The translations under genes were made by a program, and so were the position numbers. Below, in pieces: positions 38,320-45,928 of a DNA stretch of 64,000 nucleotides; position 1 is the stretch's first letter; every line of letters starts with the position of its first letter. The notes below the pieces were generated by a model. That model saw nothing but the letters and a program-made list of their open reading frames with translations. It did not search any database and was not told the origin of the DNA. The DNA is from an uncultured bacterium (GTDB taxonomy: Bacteria; Cyanobacteriota; Vampirovibrionia; Gastranaerophilales; Gastranaerophilaceae), in contig CASDWH010000042.1 of assembly GCA_949284715.1 (NCBI GenBank), positions 17,700 to 81,699 of the forward strand, in the 5' to 3' direction.

Positions 38320-38575
38320 CTTCTTTTAACTTCCTATCTATTTCCTGTAAAACCTTATCTATAGTAGCTTCTTGAATAATTACATCATTAACTTTAACGT
38401 AAGGAGCTTTTGAGTATTCAGAACTATCCGTACAGTAGTTTAAGCAGGTGCTGCCGACAATTGAAACATCTTCTCCATAGCGTTTGTTAACAATGTCTAC
38501 TAATTCCTGAAGTTGAGATGCGCCCATTACAAAACAGGTTGTTCCCATGCAAATTTTTACATTAACTTTTGCCAT
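38306..38575 (-). CDS. Thioredoxin-like [2Fe-2S] ferredoxin (NuoE C-terminal type)
   Basis: 89 residues. Four cluster cysteines C9, C14 (CMGTTC), C44 and C48 (CLNYC) match the thioredoxin-like [2Fe-2S] domain found in NuoE and in hydrogenase partner subunits. Its gene overlaps the hydrogenase gene by 14 bases, so it is probably an electron-transfer subunit or a regulator of that enzyme. AAAGGAAAA precedes the ATG; a TATAAT box lies at 38613-38618. Confidence 0.88.
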   Translation of the reverse strand: MAKVNVKICMGTTCFVMGASQLQELVDIVNKRYGEDVSIVGSTCLNYCTDSSEYSKAPYVKVNDVIIQEATIDKVLQEIDRKLKEDGKQ

Positions 38576-38743
38576 ATTTTTTCCTTTTCAATGTTAGTTA
38601 TTATAATAATTTATTATACCATATTTTATTCTTGCACTTGTTTTCCATATTTGATTGTATGGGAAGTTTAGCAAGCTCCTATTCAATTGTGTATCAAGCA
38701 AAGAGATAATACAATTGTTTGTAGATAAAATGTTACAAAAATC

Positions 38744-39061
38744 TTAGTGAGCGAGCAATTTTAGTCCGGTAATTCCTGAGAGAATAAGCCCTATACAAAT
38801 TAACCGCATAGCAGTTGCCGGCTCTTTAAACAGAATTATCCCTAAAATAACTGTTCCCATAGTGCCGATACCTGTCCAGATTGCGTATGCAGTTCCAAGC
38901 GGTAAGTTTTTCAGAGCAAGCGCAAGAAAATAAAAGCTTGCTATCATGCAAATTACAGTTATCACAGATATAACAGGCTGTGTGAAGCCGTGTGAAAATT
39001 TAAGCCCAATAGCCCAGCTTATTTCAAAAACACCTGCAATTAATAAATGTATCCATTCCAT
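38744..39061 (-). CDS. gdx: SMR-family guanidinium exporter (Gdx/SugE type)
   Basis: 105 residues, four membrane helices. W3, E13 and W16 in MEWIHLLIAGVFEISWAIG, GFTQP and GTAYAIWTGIG are the small-multidrug-resistance signatures. The subtype is set by context: a guanidine-I riboswitch directly precedes it, as for many Gdx (formerly SugE) exporters, which swap guanidinium for two protons. AAAGGAC precedes the ATG. Confidence 0.93.
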   Translation of the reverse strand: MEWIHLLIAGVFEISWAIGLKFSHGFTQPVISVITVICMIASFYFLALALKNLPLGTAYAIWTGIGTMGTVILGIILFKEPATAMRLICIGLILSGITGLKLLAH

Positions 39062-39082
39062 AAAAAAGTCCTTTCTAATACT

Positions 39083-39190
39083 AAAAAATCCCGCAGAGAT
39101 ATATTATCTCCCGGGTTTTTGTCCCTCCGTGTCCGTAAGTATTACGGGTTTTCTCTCGGCCCTGACCGGTTGTCCCGCGGAACCCTAGAA
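39083..39190 (-). promoter_or_regulatory. Guanidine-I (ykkC) riboswitch with terminator-type expression platform
   Basis: Read on the minus strand, the conserved blocks appear in order: CTAGGGTTCCGCGG (from 39188), ACCGGTC, CGAGAGA, ACACGG, GGGACAAAAACCCGGGAGA. The last block runs into a hairpin (CCCGGGAGAT with ATCTCTGCGGG) followed by TTTTTT, so guanidine binding is expected to prevent termination and switch on the exporter. Confidence 0.95.
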
Positions 39191-39201
39191 AACTTATGTT
39201 C

Positions 39202-39230
39202 ATTATACTCTTATAAAGATATATTGTCTA
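39202..39230 (-). promoter_or_regulatory. Promoter of the guanidine riboswitch-exporter transcript
   Basis: On the minus strand TAGACA (39230-39225), 17 bases, TATAAT (39207-39202). The riboswitch starts about 15 bases downstream. Confidence 0.75.
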
Positions 39231-39872
39231 TAAAGTTTTACCAAGTTCGTAAGCTTTTTGAGGGAAGGCAGTGATATTTATATCCCCTGCACTCCATACT
39301 CCCGGAACTATAATTTGTCCGGCGTCGCTCCAGCCTAAGTATGCAATAAGATTTTCGTAGTGTTTTATAATAGGTTCTGCTACAGTTTTTGATGTGTCAG
39401 CGTAGGTCATTAATAATACTGCTTTTTTAGGTCTGTGTATTTGACCGTTAATTGCATAGAATCGGTCAATAACGGCTTTTAGCTGGGATGATATGCCGAA
39501 ATAATACATAGGAGTTGCAAAAACTACAGCATCTGTATCAACAATATTTTTACGTATAAATTCAAAATCGTCTTTGAATACGCATTCTCCGTTCATTCCG
39601 CATTTATTGCAGGCTATACACGGATGAACATTCTTTTGTGCCGAATCAAATCGTACAACTGTATGTCCGGCTTCTTCTGCGCCTTTTATAAAGTTATCGG
39701 CCAGAGTATTTGAGTTTCCATTTATTCTTGGACTTCCTGTTATAACAAGTATTTTCATATTTCTTCCTCCTTTGTTTTCGCTGTTTGTCGTTACGGAAAC
39801 ACCTGCAATACCGGCACCAGCGGCCGCTGCTGCTGTTAAGAGTGTATTTTTTATAAAATTTCTTCTATTCAT
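39228..39872 (-). CDS. Flavodoxin-family iron-sulfur-like flavoprotein with Tat-type signal
   Basis: 214 residues. The start MNRRNFIKNTLLTAAAAAG fits a twin-arginine signal (RRxFIK). From M39, MKILVITGSPRINGNSNTLA is the NADPH-dependent FMN reductase/flavodoxin fold with its FMN phosphate loop. CIACNKCGMNGEC is the Cys motif of iron-sulfur flavoprotein relatives. PMYYFGISSQLKAVIDRF is the second FMN-binding loop. GGAGGAAG just before M39 could also start a cytosolic form at 39758. The promoter has MerR-type geometry, so expression is probably inducible. Substrate unknown. Confidence 0.82.
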   Translation of the reverse strand: MNRRNFIKNTLLTAAAAAGAGIAGVSVTTNSENKGGRNMKILVITGSPRINGNSNTLADNFIKGAEEAGHTVVRFDSAQKNVHPCIACNKCGMNGECVFKDDFEFIRKNIVDTDAVVFATPMYYFGISSQLKAVIDRFYAINGQIHRPKKAVLLMTYADTSKTVAEPIIKHYENLIAYLGWSDAGQIIVPGVWSAGDINITAFPQKAYELGKTL

Positions 39873-39892
39873 TTTCGCTGCTCCTGTTTATT

Positions 39893-39923
39893 AGTGTAAT
39901 ATATTAGAGTTACTCTAAGTCAA
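39893..39923 (-). promoter_or_regulatory. MerR-family type promoter with central dyad
   Basis: On the minus strand TTGACT (39923-39918), a 19-base spacer holding the dyad TTAGAGTAACTCTAA, then TACACT (39898-39893). An over-long 19-base spacer with a dyad inside is the hallmark of promoters activated by MerR-family proteins. Confidence 0.78.
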
Positions 39924-39941
39924 GTAATTTTTTCAACTAAT

Positions 39942-39972
39942 AAAAAACCGGCTGGTATATACCAGCCGGTTT
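39942..39972 (-). terminator. Intrinsic terminator of rplA
   Basis: Perfect 12-bp stem AAACCGGCTGGT/ACCAGCCGGTTT with loop ATAT, followed on the minus strand by a T-run. It ends the ribosomal operon before any rplJ or rplL. Confidence 0.93.
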
Positions 39973-39997
39973 AAATTTTAGCGTTTAAAAGTCAATC

Positions 39998-40723
39998 TTA
40001 TCCAAGAAGTTCTTTTACTTCGCTTGCAAGGTTCTTAGTATCGAGTTTAAGACCTGGCCCCATTGTTGTTGTAAGGTAAGCAGACTTAACATAAGTACCT
40101 TTTGCAGAAGCCGGTTTAGCTCTTAAAACAGCATCAGCAAGAGTTGCAAAGTTTTTAATCAGGTCTTCTTGAGAGAATTGAATCTTACCGATAGGACAGT
40201 GAATCATACCCTGTTTATCAGCACGGAATTCAACTTTACCTGCTTTAGCGTCCTTAACAGCTTTTGCAATATCAAGAGTAACAGTACCGGTTTTCGGGTT
40301 TGGCATTAAGCCTTTAGGCCCTAACACTTTACCTAATTTACCAAGCATACCCATACAATCAGGGGTTGCAATAAGAGTATCGAACTCAAACCAGCCGCCG
40401 CTGATTTTGTCGATAATGTCTTCGGTGCCGGCGAATTCAGCGCCTGCTTCTTTTGCTTCAGTAACCTTAGCACCTTTAGCAATAACGCAGACACGAACTT
40501 CTTTACCCAAACCTGCCGGAAGTACAACTGTTGAACGTACTTGTTGATCGGCGTGTTTTACTTCAATCCCCAATCGCATGTGACATTCAACTGTTTCATT
40601 GAACTTGGAAAGTTCTTTTGATATTTCTTGTAATTTAGCTATGGCTTGTGTAGAAGAAGTTGGTTGTTCAAACCCTTCAAGCATTTCCATAACTTTTTTT
40701 TGTTTTTTAGTTAATTTTGACAT
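39998..40723 (-). CDS. rplA: 50S ribosomal protein L1
   Basis: 241 residues. [40 protein letters not shown] and [20 protein letters not shown] are diagnostic for L1, the mobile stalk protein that helps release deacylated tRNA and often represses its own operon. AAAGGAA precedes the ATG. The N-terminus is a few residues longer than in E. coli. Last gene of the cluster; a terminator follows. Confidence 0.97.
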   Translation of the reverse strand: MSKLTKKQKKVMEMLEGFEQPTSSTQAIAKLQEISKELSKFNETVECHMRLGIEVKHADQQVRSTVVLPAGLGKEVRVCVIAKGAKVTEAKEAGAEFAGTEDIIDKISGGWFEFDTLIATPDCMGMLGKLGKVLGPKGLMPNPKTGTVTLDIAKAVKDAKAGKVEFRADKQGMIHCPIGKIQFSQEDLIKNFATLADAVLRAKPASAKGTYVKSAYLTTTMGPGLKLDTKNLASEVKELLG

Positions 40724-40775
40724 TTTTTAAATTCCTTTCATGGTATTAGCGGACAAAAGTCCTTCCATAATTTAC

Positions 40776-41207
40776 TTACGCTTCTTCTTTAACTGTAACA
40801 CCCATAGCTCTGCAAGAACCTTTAATCATATTAACGGCTGCTTCCATAGATGTAGCGTTTAAATCGTTCATTTTGATTTTAGCGATTTCTTCCAGTTGAG
40901 CGCGGGTAATTTCACCGACTTTTTGTTTGTTAGGTGCAGCAGAACCTTTTGAAAGGTTGATTGCTTTCTTTATCAAAACAGGAGCCGGAGGTGATTTTGT
41001 AACAAAAGTGAAACTTCTGTCTTCGTAAACATCAATAACAACAGGGATAATGTATCCTGCTTGGGATTCTGTTCTAGCGTTGAACTGCTTGCAGAAATCC
41101 ATGATGTTAACACCGTGCTGACCCAGAGCCGGCCCTACCGGAGGTGACGGGTTAGCTTTGCCTGCTTCTATTTGCAGTTTAATTTTACCTACTACTTTTT
41201 TTGCCAT
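40776..41207 (-). CDS. rplK: 50S ribosomal protein L11
   Basis: 143 residues from the ATG at 41207 ([20 protein letters not shown]), with AAAGGAGA upstream; a longer frame to 41252 reads through the leader hairpin. [20 protein letters not shown] and the C-terminal RNA-binding GSCRAMGV are typical of L11, part of the GTPase centre of the ribosome. Lies between nusG and rplA as in most bacteria. Confidence 0.97.
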   Translation of the reverse strand: MAKKVVGKIKLQIEAGKANPSPPVGPALGQHGVNIMDFCKQFNARTESQAGYIIPVVIDVYEDRSFTFVTKSPPAPVLIKKAINLSKGSAAPNKQKVGEITRAQLEEIAKIKMNDLNATSMEAAVNMIKGSCRAMGVTVKEEA

Positions 41208-41221
41208 TTTATTTCTCCTTT

Positions 41222-41253
41222 CGTGGTACGAACGGGGGGCAGCCCCTTCCACG
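41222..41253 (-). promoter_or_regulatory. Hairpin in the rplK leader (candidate L1-binding site)
   Basis: CGTGG and CCACG close a structure with an inner GGGG/CCCC stem and an unequal internal loop, directly before the rplK ribosome site. L1 autoregulates rplK-rplA through a leader structure in many bacteria; the match to the L1 target is not verified. Confidence 0.4.
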
Positions 41254-41262
41254 TACTATTCA

Positions 41263-41889
41263 TTATATTTTTTGAATTTGTTTGTATTCTAACTCAACGG
41301 GAGTTTCACGTCCGAATACCGAAACATTAACTCTGAGCTTAGCTTTATCCGGATAAACTTCTGTAATATCGCCGACAAAGTCTGCAAACGGGCCGGATAT
41401 AATTCTGATTTTATCGCCTGCTTTAACGTCAAGTTCAATCTTTTGAACCTGAGAAGTGGAACGGTGAATAATCTTTTTAATTTCGCTTTCCTTAGCCGGA
41501 ATCGGTTTTTTGGCTGAACCGACAAACTTGGTAACACCTGCTGTGTGGCGCACTACATACCAGCTGTCTTCATCCATAATCATTTCGACCAGAACGTAGC
41601 CCGGGAAGATTTTTTCGTCTTTTTCGTGTTTTTTACCGTTTTTAATCTGTGTAACGGTTTTTTGCGGAACTTCTACACGGAAAATTTTATCAGACATATT
41701 CATATATTCAATACGTTTTTCTAGGTTGCTTTTAACCTTGTTTTCGTAACCTGAATAAGTGTGTACAATATACCAGCGCTTTTCGTTTTTTCTGCGGCTT
41801 TTTGGTGCTTCTTCCTGCTGTTCATCCGCTAAAACTTCTTCATTCTCTTCTGTTTCAGCTATATTCATTTCTTGGTCTTTTTCACTCAT
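41263..41889 (-). CDS. nusG: Transcription termination/antitermination factor NusG
   Basis: 208 residues from the ATG at 41889, chosen because AAGGTG is 7 bases upstream; an ATG at 41895 is too close to it. An acidic tail of about 35 residues precedes the NGN domain (RWYIVHTYSGYENKVKSNLE) and the C-terminal KOW domain (IISGPFADFVGDITEVYPDK). NusG couples RNA polymerase to ribosomes and to Rho. Standard neighbours secE and rplK are present. Confidence 0.97.
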   Translation of the reverse strand: MSEKDQEMNIAETEENEEVLADEQQEEAPKSRRKNEKRWYIVHTYSGYENKVKSNLEKRIEYMNMSDKIFRVEVPQKTVTQIKNGKKHEKDEKIFPGYVLVEMIMDEDSWYVVRHTAGVTKFVGSAKKPIPAKESEIKKIIHRSTSQVQKIELDVKAGDKIRIISGPFADFVGDITEVYPDKAKLRVNVSVFGRETPVELEYKQIQKI

Positions 41890-41900
41890 TACCATTCACC

Positions 41901-42119
41901 TTATATTTTGGATAATACGAAATCAAAAAGGATATCTACAATGTAGATAAATACTGTAAATACAAAAACGATACCTACAACAAATATCGTTTCAATGACA
42001 ACCTGCTGCCTTTCCGGCCAGGTAATTTTGCCCCATTCGGATCTTACGCCTTTAAAATAATTAACAATTCCGCTTGCGGCATTGGTCATTTTCGCATTTT
42101 CGTTAGTTTTAGTACTCAT
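41901..42119 (-). CDS. secE: Preprotein translocase subunit SecE
   Basis: 72 residues with one C-terminal membrane helix. YFKGVRSEWGKITWPERQQVV is the conserved cytoplasmic amphipathic motif of SecE, which clamps the SecY channel. Position between tRNA-Trp and nusG is classical. AAAAAGGAAC precedes the ATG. Confidence 0.95.
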   Translation of the reverse strand: MSTKTNENAKMTNAASGIVNYFKGVRSEWGKITWPERQQVVIETIFVVGIVFVFTVFIYIVDILFDFVLSKI

Positions 42120-42141
42120 TTTTGTTCCTTTTTATAAAAAT

Positions 42142-42214
42142 CACGCCCTGAAGGACTCGAACCCTCGACATCCGGTTTTGGAGACCGACGTTCTACCAAC
42201 TGAACTAAGGACGC
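42142..42214 (-). tRNA. tRNA-Trp (anticodon CCA)
   Basis: On the minus strand: acceptor GCGTCCT/AGGGCGT, D-arm AGTTCAGTTGGTAGAAC, anticodon arm CGGTCTCCAAAACCG with CCA at 34-36, T-arm GAGGG-TTCGAGT-CCTTC. CCA tail not encoded. It sits between rpmG and secE, the usual place. Confidence 0.95.
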
Positions 42215-42247
42215 TTATAGCAGACGAGCCGATTCGCCTGCTTTATG

Positions 42248-42415
42248 CTACTTAGTTTCTTTGTGGTTAGTGTGTTTTTTACATGTCGGACAATACTTGC
42301 TTAATTCAAGTCTGTCTTTTATGTTTTTTTTGTTCTTAACGGTTGTGTAGTTTCTTTCTTTGCAGTCTTCGCAAGCAAGAACTACCATTCTATCATTTTT
42401 TCCTTTAATGCCCAT
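42248..42415 (-). CDS. rpmG: 50S ribosomal protein L33
   Basis: 55 residues: [20 protein letters not shown] at the start and [15 protein letters not shown] at the end. Both zinc CxxC pairs are kept (CEDC and CPTC), so this is the zinc-binding form of L33. AAAGGA precedes the ATG. First gene of the rpmG-trnW-secE-nusG-rplK-rplA run. Confidence 0.95.
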   Translation of the reverse strand: MGIKGKNDRMVVLACEDCKERNYTTVKNKKNIKDRLELSKYCPTCKKHTNHKETK

Positions 42416-42450
42416 TGTTTTATTCCTTTATATAATTTGTTTTCTATCTA

Positions 42451-42479
42451 AAACAGAATGTGGCTCCCACATTCTGTTT
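42451..42479. terminator. Long hairpin upstream of rpmG
   Basis: AAACAGAATGTGG (42451-42463) and CCACATTCTGTTT (42467-42479), loop CTC, with T-runs on either side. On the minus strand it stands 36 bases before rpmG and could be an attenuator; on the plus strand it ends no known gene. Confidence 0.6.
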
Positions 42480-42539
42480 TTATCGGCGTACTATTTTATA
42501 TTATTACAAACATATTTTAATTGCAAATATTTGCAAAGA

Positions 42540-42687
42540 TTTGTTAAGTGACAGGGAAAGTTTACACTTTTTCCAATTCTTGTCTTGATGATAGTATTAT
42601 TGTTATATAATAGATTCTCATCTCCCCCTGCTGTTGTCCATGATAATTTCAAACAAATTTTTTTTTTTTTTACAGTCACTTAACAAA
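42540..42687. mobile_element. MITE-like element with 13-bp perfect terminal inverted repeats
   Basis: TTTGTTAAGTGAC (42540-42552) and GTCACTTAACAAA (42675-42687) are perfect inverted copies 122 bases apart, without an ORF between them. No target duplication is obvious, so it could also be a long-range hairpin. Confidence 0.4.
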
Positions 42688-42988
42688 ACTGCAACAGGGC
42701 AAAATTCTTTTGCTCACTCGCGTTGAATGGGTCTACAGGCAAAAGCTCCCGTTTTGCCTTCCGCCCCTCGCTCGTTCGCGCTGTTTGAGCGTAGCGAGTT
42801 ATTTTGCCTTGGGTTGAGTTTAGTGGCTGTTTTTGATTGCGAAACAAAAGAAAGAAATAAAGCGCGGGTGCAGGGGGGCATAACCCCCTGTATAAATTAT
42901 TGTCTTTCCTTTTGTTTAATAACTTTTATTTAAGTTTTTAACAGTTATTTAAATAATTTTATTAAAATTATTCGGGACAGTAGTGCAG

Positions 42989-44326
42989 CTACTCCAGCCA
43001 GTGGAGGAAACGTATTCCTATATAAATGGTGGACATTATAAGTGATATGAAAGTCACTAATACACCATATTTCAGGTAGTACATAAACTTAATCGGGTAA
43101 CCTTTTACGGCAGAGGTTTCTGAAACAATAACATTGGCTGCCGCGCCTATAATTGTCATATTCCCGCCAAGGCAGGCGCCTAAGGACAAACACCACCATA
43201 GGGACAGTGTATACGCTTCGCCCATCTGGTGCTGGATTTCTAAAAGCATTGGCGCCATTGTTGCTGTATACGGTATATTATCTACAACGCCTGATAAAAT
43301 TCCGGAACACCATATAATAAGCATTGATGCCGCGTTTTGTGAGCCGTTTGTTACATTTAGAATCCAATCTGCCATCATTTTAATTCCGCCTGCGGCATCA
43401 AATGCGCCGATTATGATAAACAGACCTATAAAGAAAAATATTGTATTCCATTCAATTTCTTCAAAGATTTTGCCGGGTTTTTCAAATAAAAGCAGAATAC
43501 TTGCGCCAAGCATAGCTGTAACACATGTTTGGATATGAGTAACGTCGTGTAGTATAAATCCTGCAATTACAAGAAAAAGTATAACAGCCGAGCGCCACAA
43601 CAGAAATTTGTCTGTAATTGTTTTTGAATTATCAAGGTTTGCTACCTTTGACATTTTATCAGGGGTTGTAACAAGCTGTTTCTTGAAAATAGCGGCAAGT
43701 ATAAAAACATTTACAATAAGAATTAATGTAACTATTCCTGTTAATTCTTTTAAAAAATCAAGGAACGAAAGCCCTGCTACGCTTCCAATAATAATATTCG
43801 GCGGATCGCCGATAAGCGTTGCTGTTCCTCCGATGTTAGAGGCAAGGATTTCTGTTATAAGAAACGGAACAGGGTTAATGTCAAGTTCTTTAGCTATGAC
43901 AAATGTTACAGGCATGATAAGGATTACGGTTGTAACATTATCTAAAAATGCTGACGCTATTGCTGTAAAAAATGCAAGTGCAAAGAATATTTTAACAGGG
44001 TGTCCCTTAGTCTTTTTTAGCATTTCATTTGCCAGCCAGTTAAACATTCCGCTTCGGGCGCAGATACTTACGATAATCATCATTGCCACAAGCAGGAATA
44101 CTACATTAAAATCAACGAAATTAATAAAATATTTTGTATCCAAAGCCCCGTTACCGAGTTTTTGGTACTGGCTTAAAAGCCCTAATATCAGTGTAATACT
44201 GGCGCCAAGGAGTGCAATAGTGGTTTTTGGAATTTTTTCAAGCGCGATAAATATGTATGCAATTATTAAAATTCCTGCGGAAACAGCGATTGCGTTAGTT
44301 TGTATAAATGTAGTCAAATATTCCAT
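42989..44326 (-). CDS. ArsB/NhaD-type ion transporter
   Basis: 445 residues, about 11 membrane helices. SAFLDNVTTVILIMPVTFVI and ASNIGGTATLIGDPPNIIIG, with a second SGVVDNIPYTATMAPML, are the inverted-repeat signatures of the ArsB/NhaD (ion transporter superfamily) fold. Members move Na+/H+, arsenite or organic anions; the double 'GG-AT-xGxPPN' loop alone does not decide. No arsenic genes adjoin it, so Na+/H+ antiport is the more likely role. AAAGGAG precedes the ATG. Confidence 0.82.
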   Translation of the reverse strand: MEYLTTFIQTNAIAVSAGILIIAYIFIALEKIPKTTIALLGASITLILGLLSQYQKLGNGALDTKYFINFVDFNVVFLLVAMMIIVSICARSGMFNWLANEMLKKTKGHPVKIFFALAFFTAIASAFLDNVTTVILIMPVTFVIAKELDINPVPFLITEILASNIGGTATLIGDPPNIIIGSVAGLSFLDFLKELTGIVTLILIVNVFILAAIFKKQLVTTPDKMSKVANLDNSKTITDKFLLWRSAVILFLVIAGFILHDVTHIQTCVTAMLGASILLLFEKPGKIFEEIEWNTIFFFIGLFIIIGAFDAAGGIKMMADWILNVTNGSQNAASMLIIWCSGILSGVVDNIPYTATMAPMLLEIQHQMGEAYTLSLWWCLSLGACLGGNMTIIGAAANVIVSETSAVKGYPIKFMYYLKYGVLVTFISLIMSTIYIGIRFLHWLE

Positions 44327-44419
44327 AACCTCTCCTTTGTACGCTTGTTTATCAAGTTTATCATAAATTTGTTGAAAATTGAATTGACTTCATAACTCTG
44401 GTTTTATTATAATTTAAGT

Positions 44420-45739
44420 ATGACGCAGATAATTAAGGTACAAAAGGGTACAAAAGATATATTACCGCAGGATATAGCGGTCTGGCATAAGATGGAAGAG
44501 GCGGCGCTTGAAATTTTTACAAGAGCCGGTTATAAAGAAATTCGCACACCAATATTTGAAGCGACAGAACTATTTCAGCGCGGCGTCGGTGATACAACCG
44601 ATATTGTAAATAAAGAAATGTATACATTTGAAAAATCGGAACGTTCGCTCACTTTAAGGCCGGAAAATACGGCAGGCGTTGTGCGTTCATATATTGAAAA
44701 TGGCATGCATAGACTTTCAGCACCTGTTAAACTCTGGTACAAAGGGCCGATGTTCAGGTATGAACGTCCGCAGGCAGGGCGTCAAAGACAGTTTCATCAG
44801 GTCGGCGTTGAAATGTTTGGCATAGAGGACTCGTCGGCGGATGCAGAGGTAATTCTGCTCGCTCTTAATTATTTAAAAAAACTCGGACTTCCGAATTTGT
44901 CAGTAGAATTGAATACGCTCGGATGTACGAACTGTAGAAAAGAGTTTAGAGCATTGCTTATTGAAACCTTACGGCCTCATTATGATAAATTGTGTGATGA
45001 CTGCAAAGCACGATTTGAAAAAAATCCGTTAAGGCTGCTGGATTGCAAGGTTGATTCTTGTAAAGAGATTTTTGCTCTGCCGGAAGTGCAGCGGGTTATT
45101 CAGGCTGATTATACTTGCCCCGGGTGCAGTATGCATTTTGAACAGCTAAAATCTTACCTTGATAATTTAGGGGTAAATTATACCGTAAATAAGCTTTTAG
45201 TGCGCGGTCTGGATTATTATAACAGAACAGTTTTTGAAATAAAATCTGAAAATCTTGGTTCTCAAAACGCTGTTTGCGGCGGCGGGCGCTATGATACTCT
45301 GGTTTCTAAACTTGGCGGAGAACCTACTCCAGCTATCGGCTGGGCGATGGGTATGGAACGTCTGGCAGCACTTTTGCCGGAAATAAAAGATGATAAGCTT
45401 GATATATATATTGTTTCCGGAAATAAATTAGAAGCAATTAAACTGGCAGAACGTTTTAGAGCATTAAACTATAACGTTGATTTCGATATGGCAGGGAAAA
45501 AATTTGCAAAACAGCTTGAAAAAGCAGCAAAAACGGCGCATTTTGCTATTATTCTGGGGGAAGATGAGATAAATGGCGAGTATTTGACTCTCAAAAATCT
45601 GGAAACAGCAGCACAAATTCAGTTTCCGCTTGAAAATCTTTCTGATTTTGAGGCACGTACTTATAAATTTATTAGTACTAACTCTTCAGAATGGCTTCAG
45701 TCAAAGCATTCAATGCTAATGTCGGGTTTTGCGATATAA
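44420..45739 (+). CDS. hisS: Histidyl-tRNA synthetase
   Basis: 439 residues. Class II motifs: motif 2 in FRYERPQAGRQRQFHQVGVE, the histidine A region LVRGLDYYNRTVFE and motif 3 in AIGWAMGMERLAAL; the anticodon-binding domain occupies about 330-420. A zinc-like CTNC/CDDC...CPGC set in 172-240 is present. There is no Shine-Dalgarno, and a perfect TATAAT ends 6 bases before the ATG, which suggests a leaderless mRNA. A terminator follows. Confidence 0.97.
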   Translation: MTQIIKVQKGTKDILPQDIAVWHKMEEAALEIFTRAGYKEIRTPIFEATELFQRGVGDTTDIVNKEMYTFEKSERSLTLRPENTAGVVRSYIENGMHRLSAPVKLWYKGPMFRYERPQAGRQRQFHQVGVEMFGIEDSSADAEVILLALNYLKKLGLPNLSVELNTLGCTNCRKEFRALLIETLRPHYDKLCDDCKARFEKNPLRLLDCKVDSCKEIFALPEVQRVIQADYTCPGCSMHFEQLKSYLDNLGVNYTVNKLLVRGLDYYNRTVFEIKSENLGSQNAVCGGGRYDTLVSKLGGEPTPAIGWAMGMERLAALLPEIKDDKLDIYIVSGNKLEAIKLAERFRALNYNVDFDMAGKKFAKQLEKAAKTAHFAIILGEDEINGEYLTLKNLETAAQIQFPLENLSDFEARTYKFISTNSSEWLQSKHSMLMSGFAI

Positions 45740-45754
45740 AAATATTTCAATCAT

Positions 45755-45793
45755 AAAAATAAGCAGTTACAAAATGTAACTGCTTATTTTTTT
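45755..45793 (+). terminator. Intrinsic terminator of hisS
   Basis: AAAAATAAGCAGTTAC (45755-45770) and GTAACTGCTTATTTTT (45775-45790), loop AAAT, then more T. Confidence 0.93.
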
Positions 45794-45858
45794 ATAAAAA
45801 ACGAACCCTCTCAAAGCCCAGACTATTCTTTATTTGCTCCTGATTGTTTTTATAATTA

Positions 45859-45923
45859 TTGTAAACTTTTGTAACAAATATGAATAGGTTTTGTTATAGA
45901 AAAATCTAAAACAGGAATATATA
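45859..45923 (+). promoter_or_regulatory. Upstream control block of flagellin gene 1
   Basis: TTGTAA at 45859 and again at 45869 (10-bp period), then TTGTTA at 45891, then GGAATATAT. The same order and spacing occurs before flagellin gene 2 (47135, 47145, 47167), although the bases between differ. TTGTAA-N17-TGTTAT or TTGTTA-N18-GAATAT could be the core promoter. Confidence 0.6.
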
Positions 45924-45928
45924 TTTTG

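Larger units (their letters stand above)
42416..42988. other. Gene-poor, structure-rich region
   Basis: No convincing gene. It holds a 13-bp stem hairpin (42451-42479), a 148-base element bounded by 13-bp inverted repeats (42540-42687), a T16-like run, and GC-rich hairpins (42738-42758, 42774-42801, 42871-42890). A frame at 42727-42933 has no ribosome site and reads through hairpins. The G+C bias differs from the flanks. Confidence 0.6.

Noticed and set aside
42727..42933. 68-codon plus-strand frame in the hairpin-rich region
   Set aside because: No ribosome site, runs through several hairpins, no protein-like conservation visible.
45859..45900. FliA (sigma28) promoter for the flagellin genes
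   Set aside because: TAAA is present, but the expected GCCGATAA-like box at 15 bases is absent in both genes.
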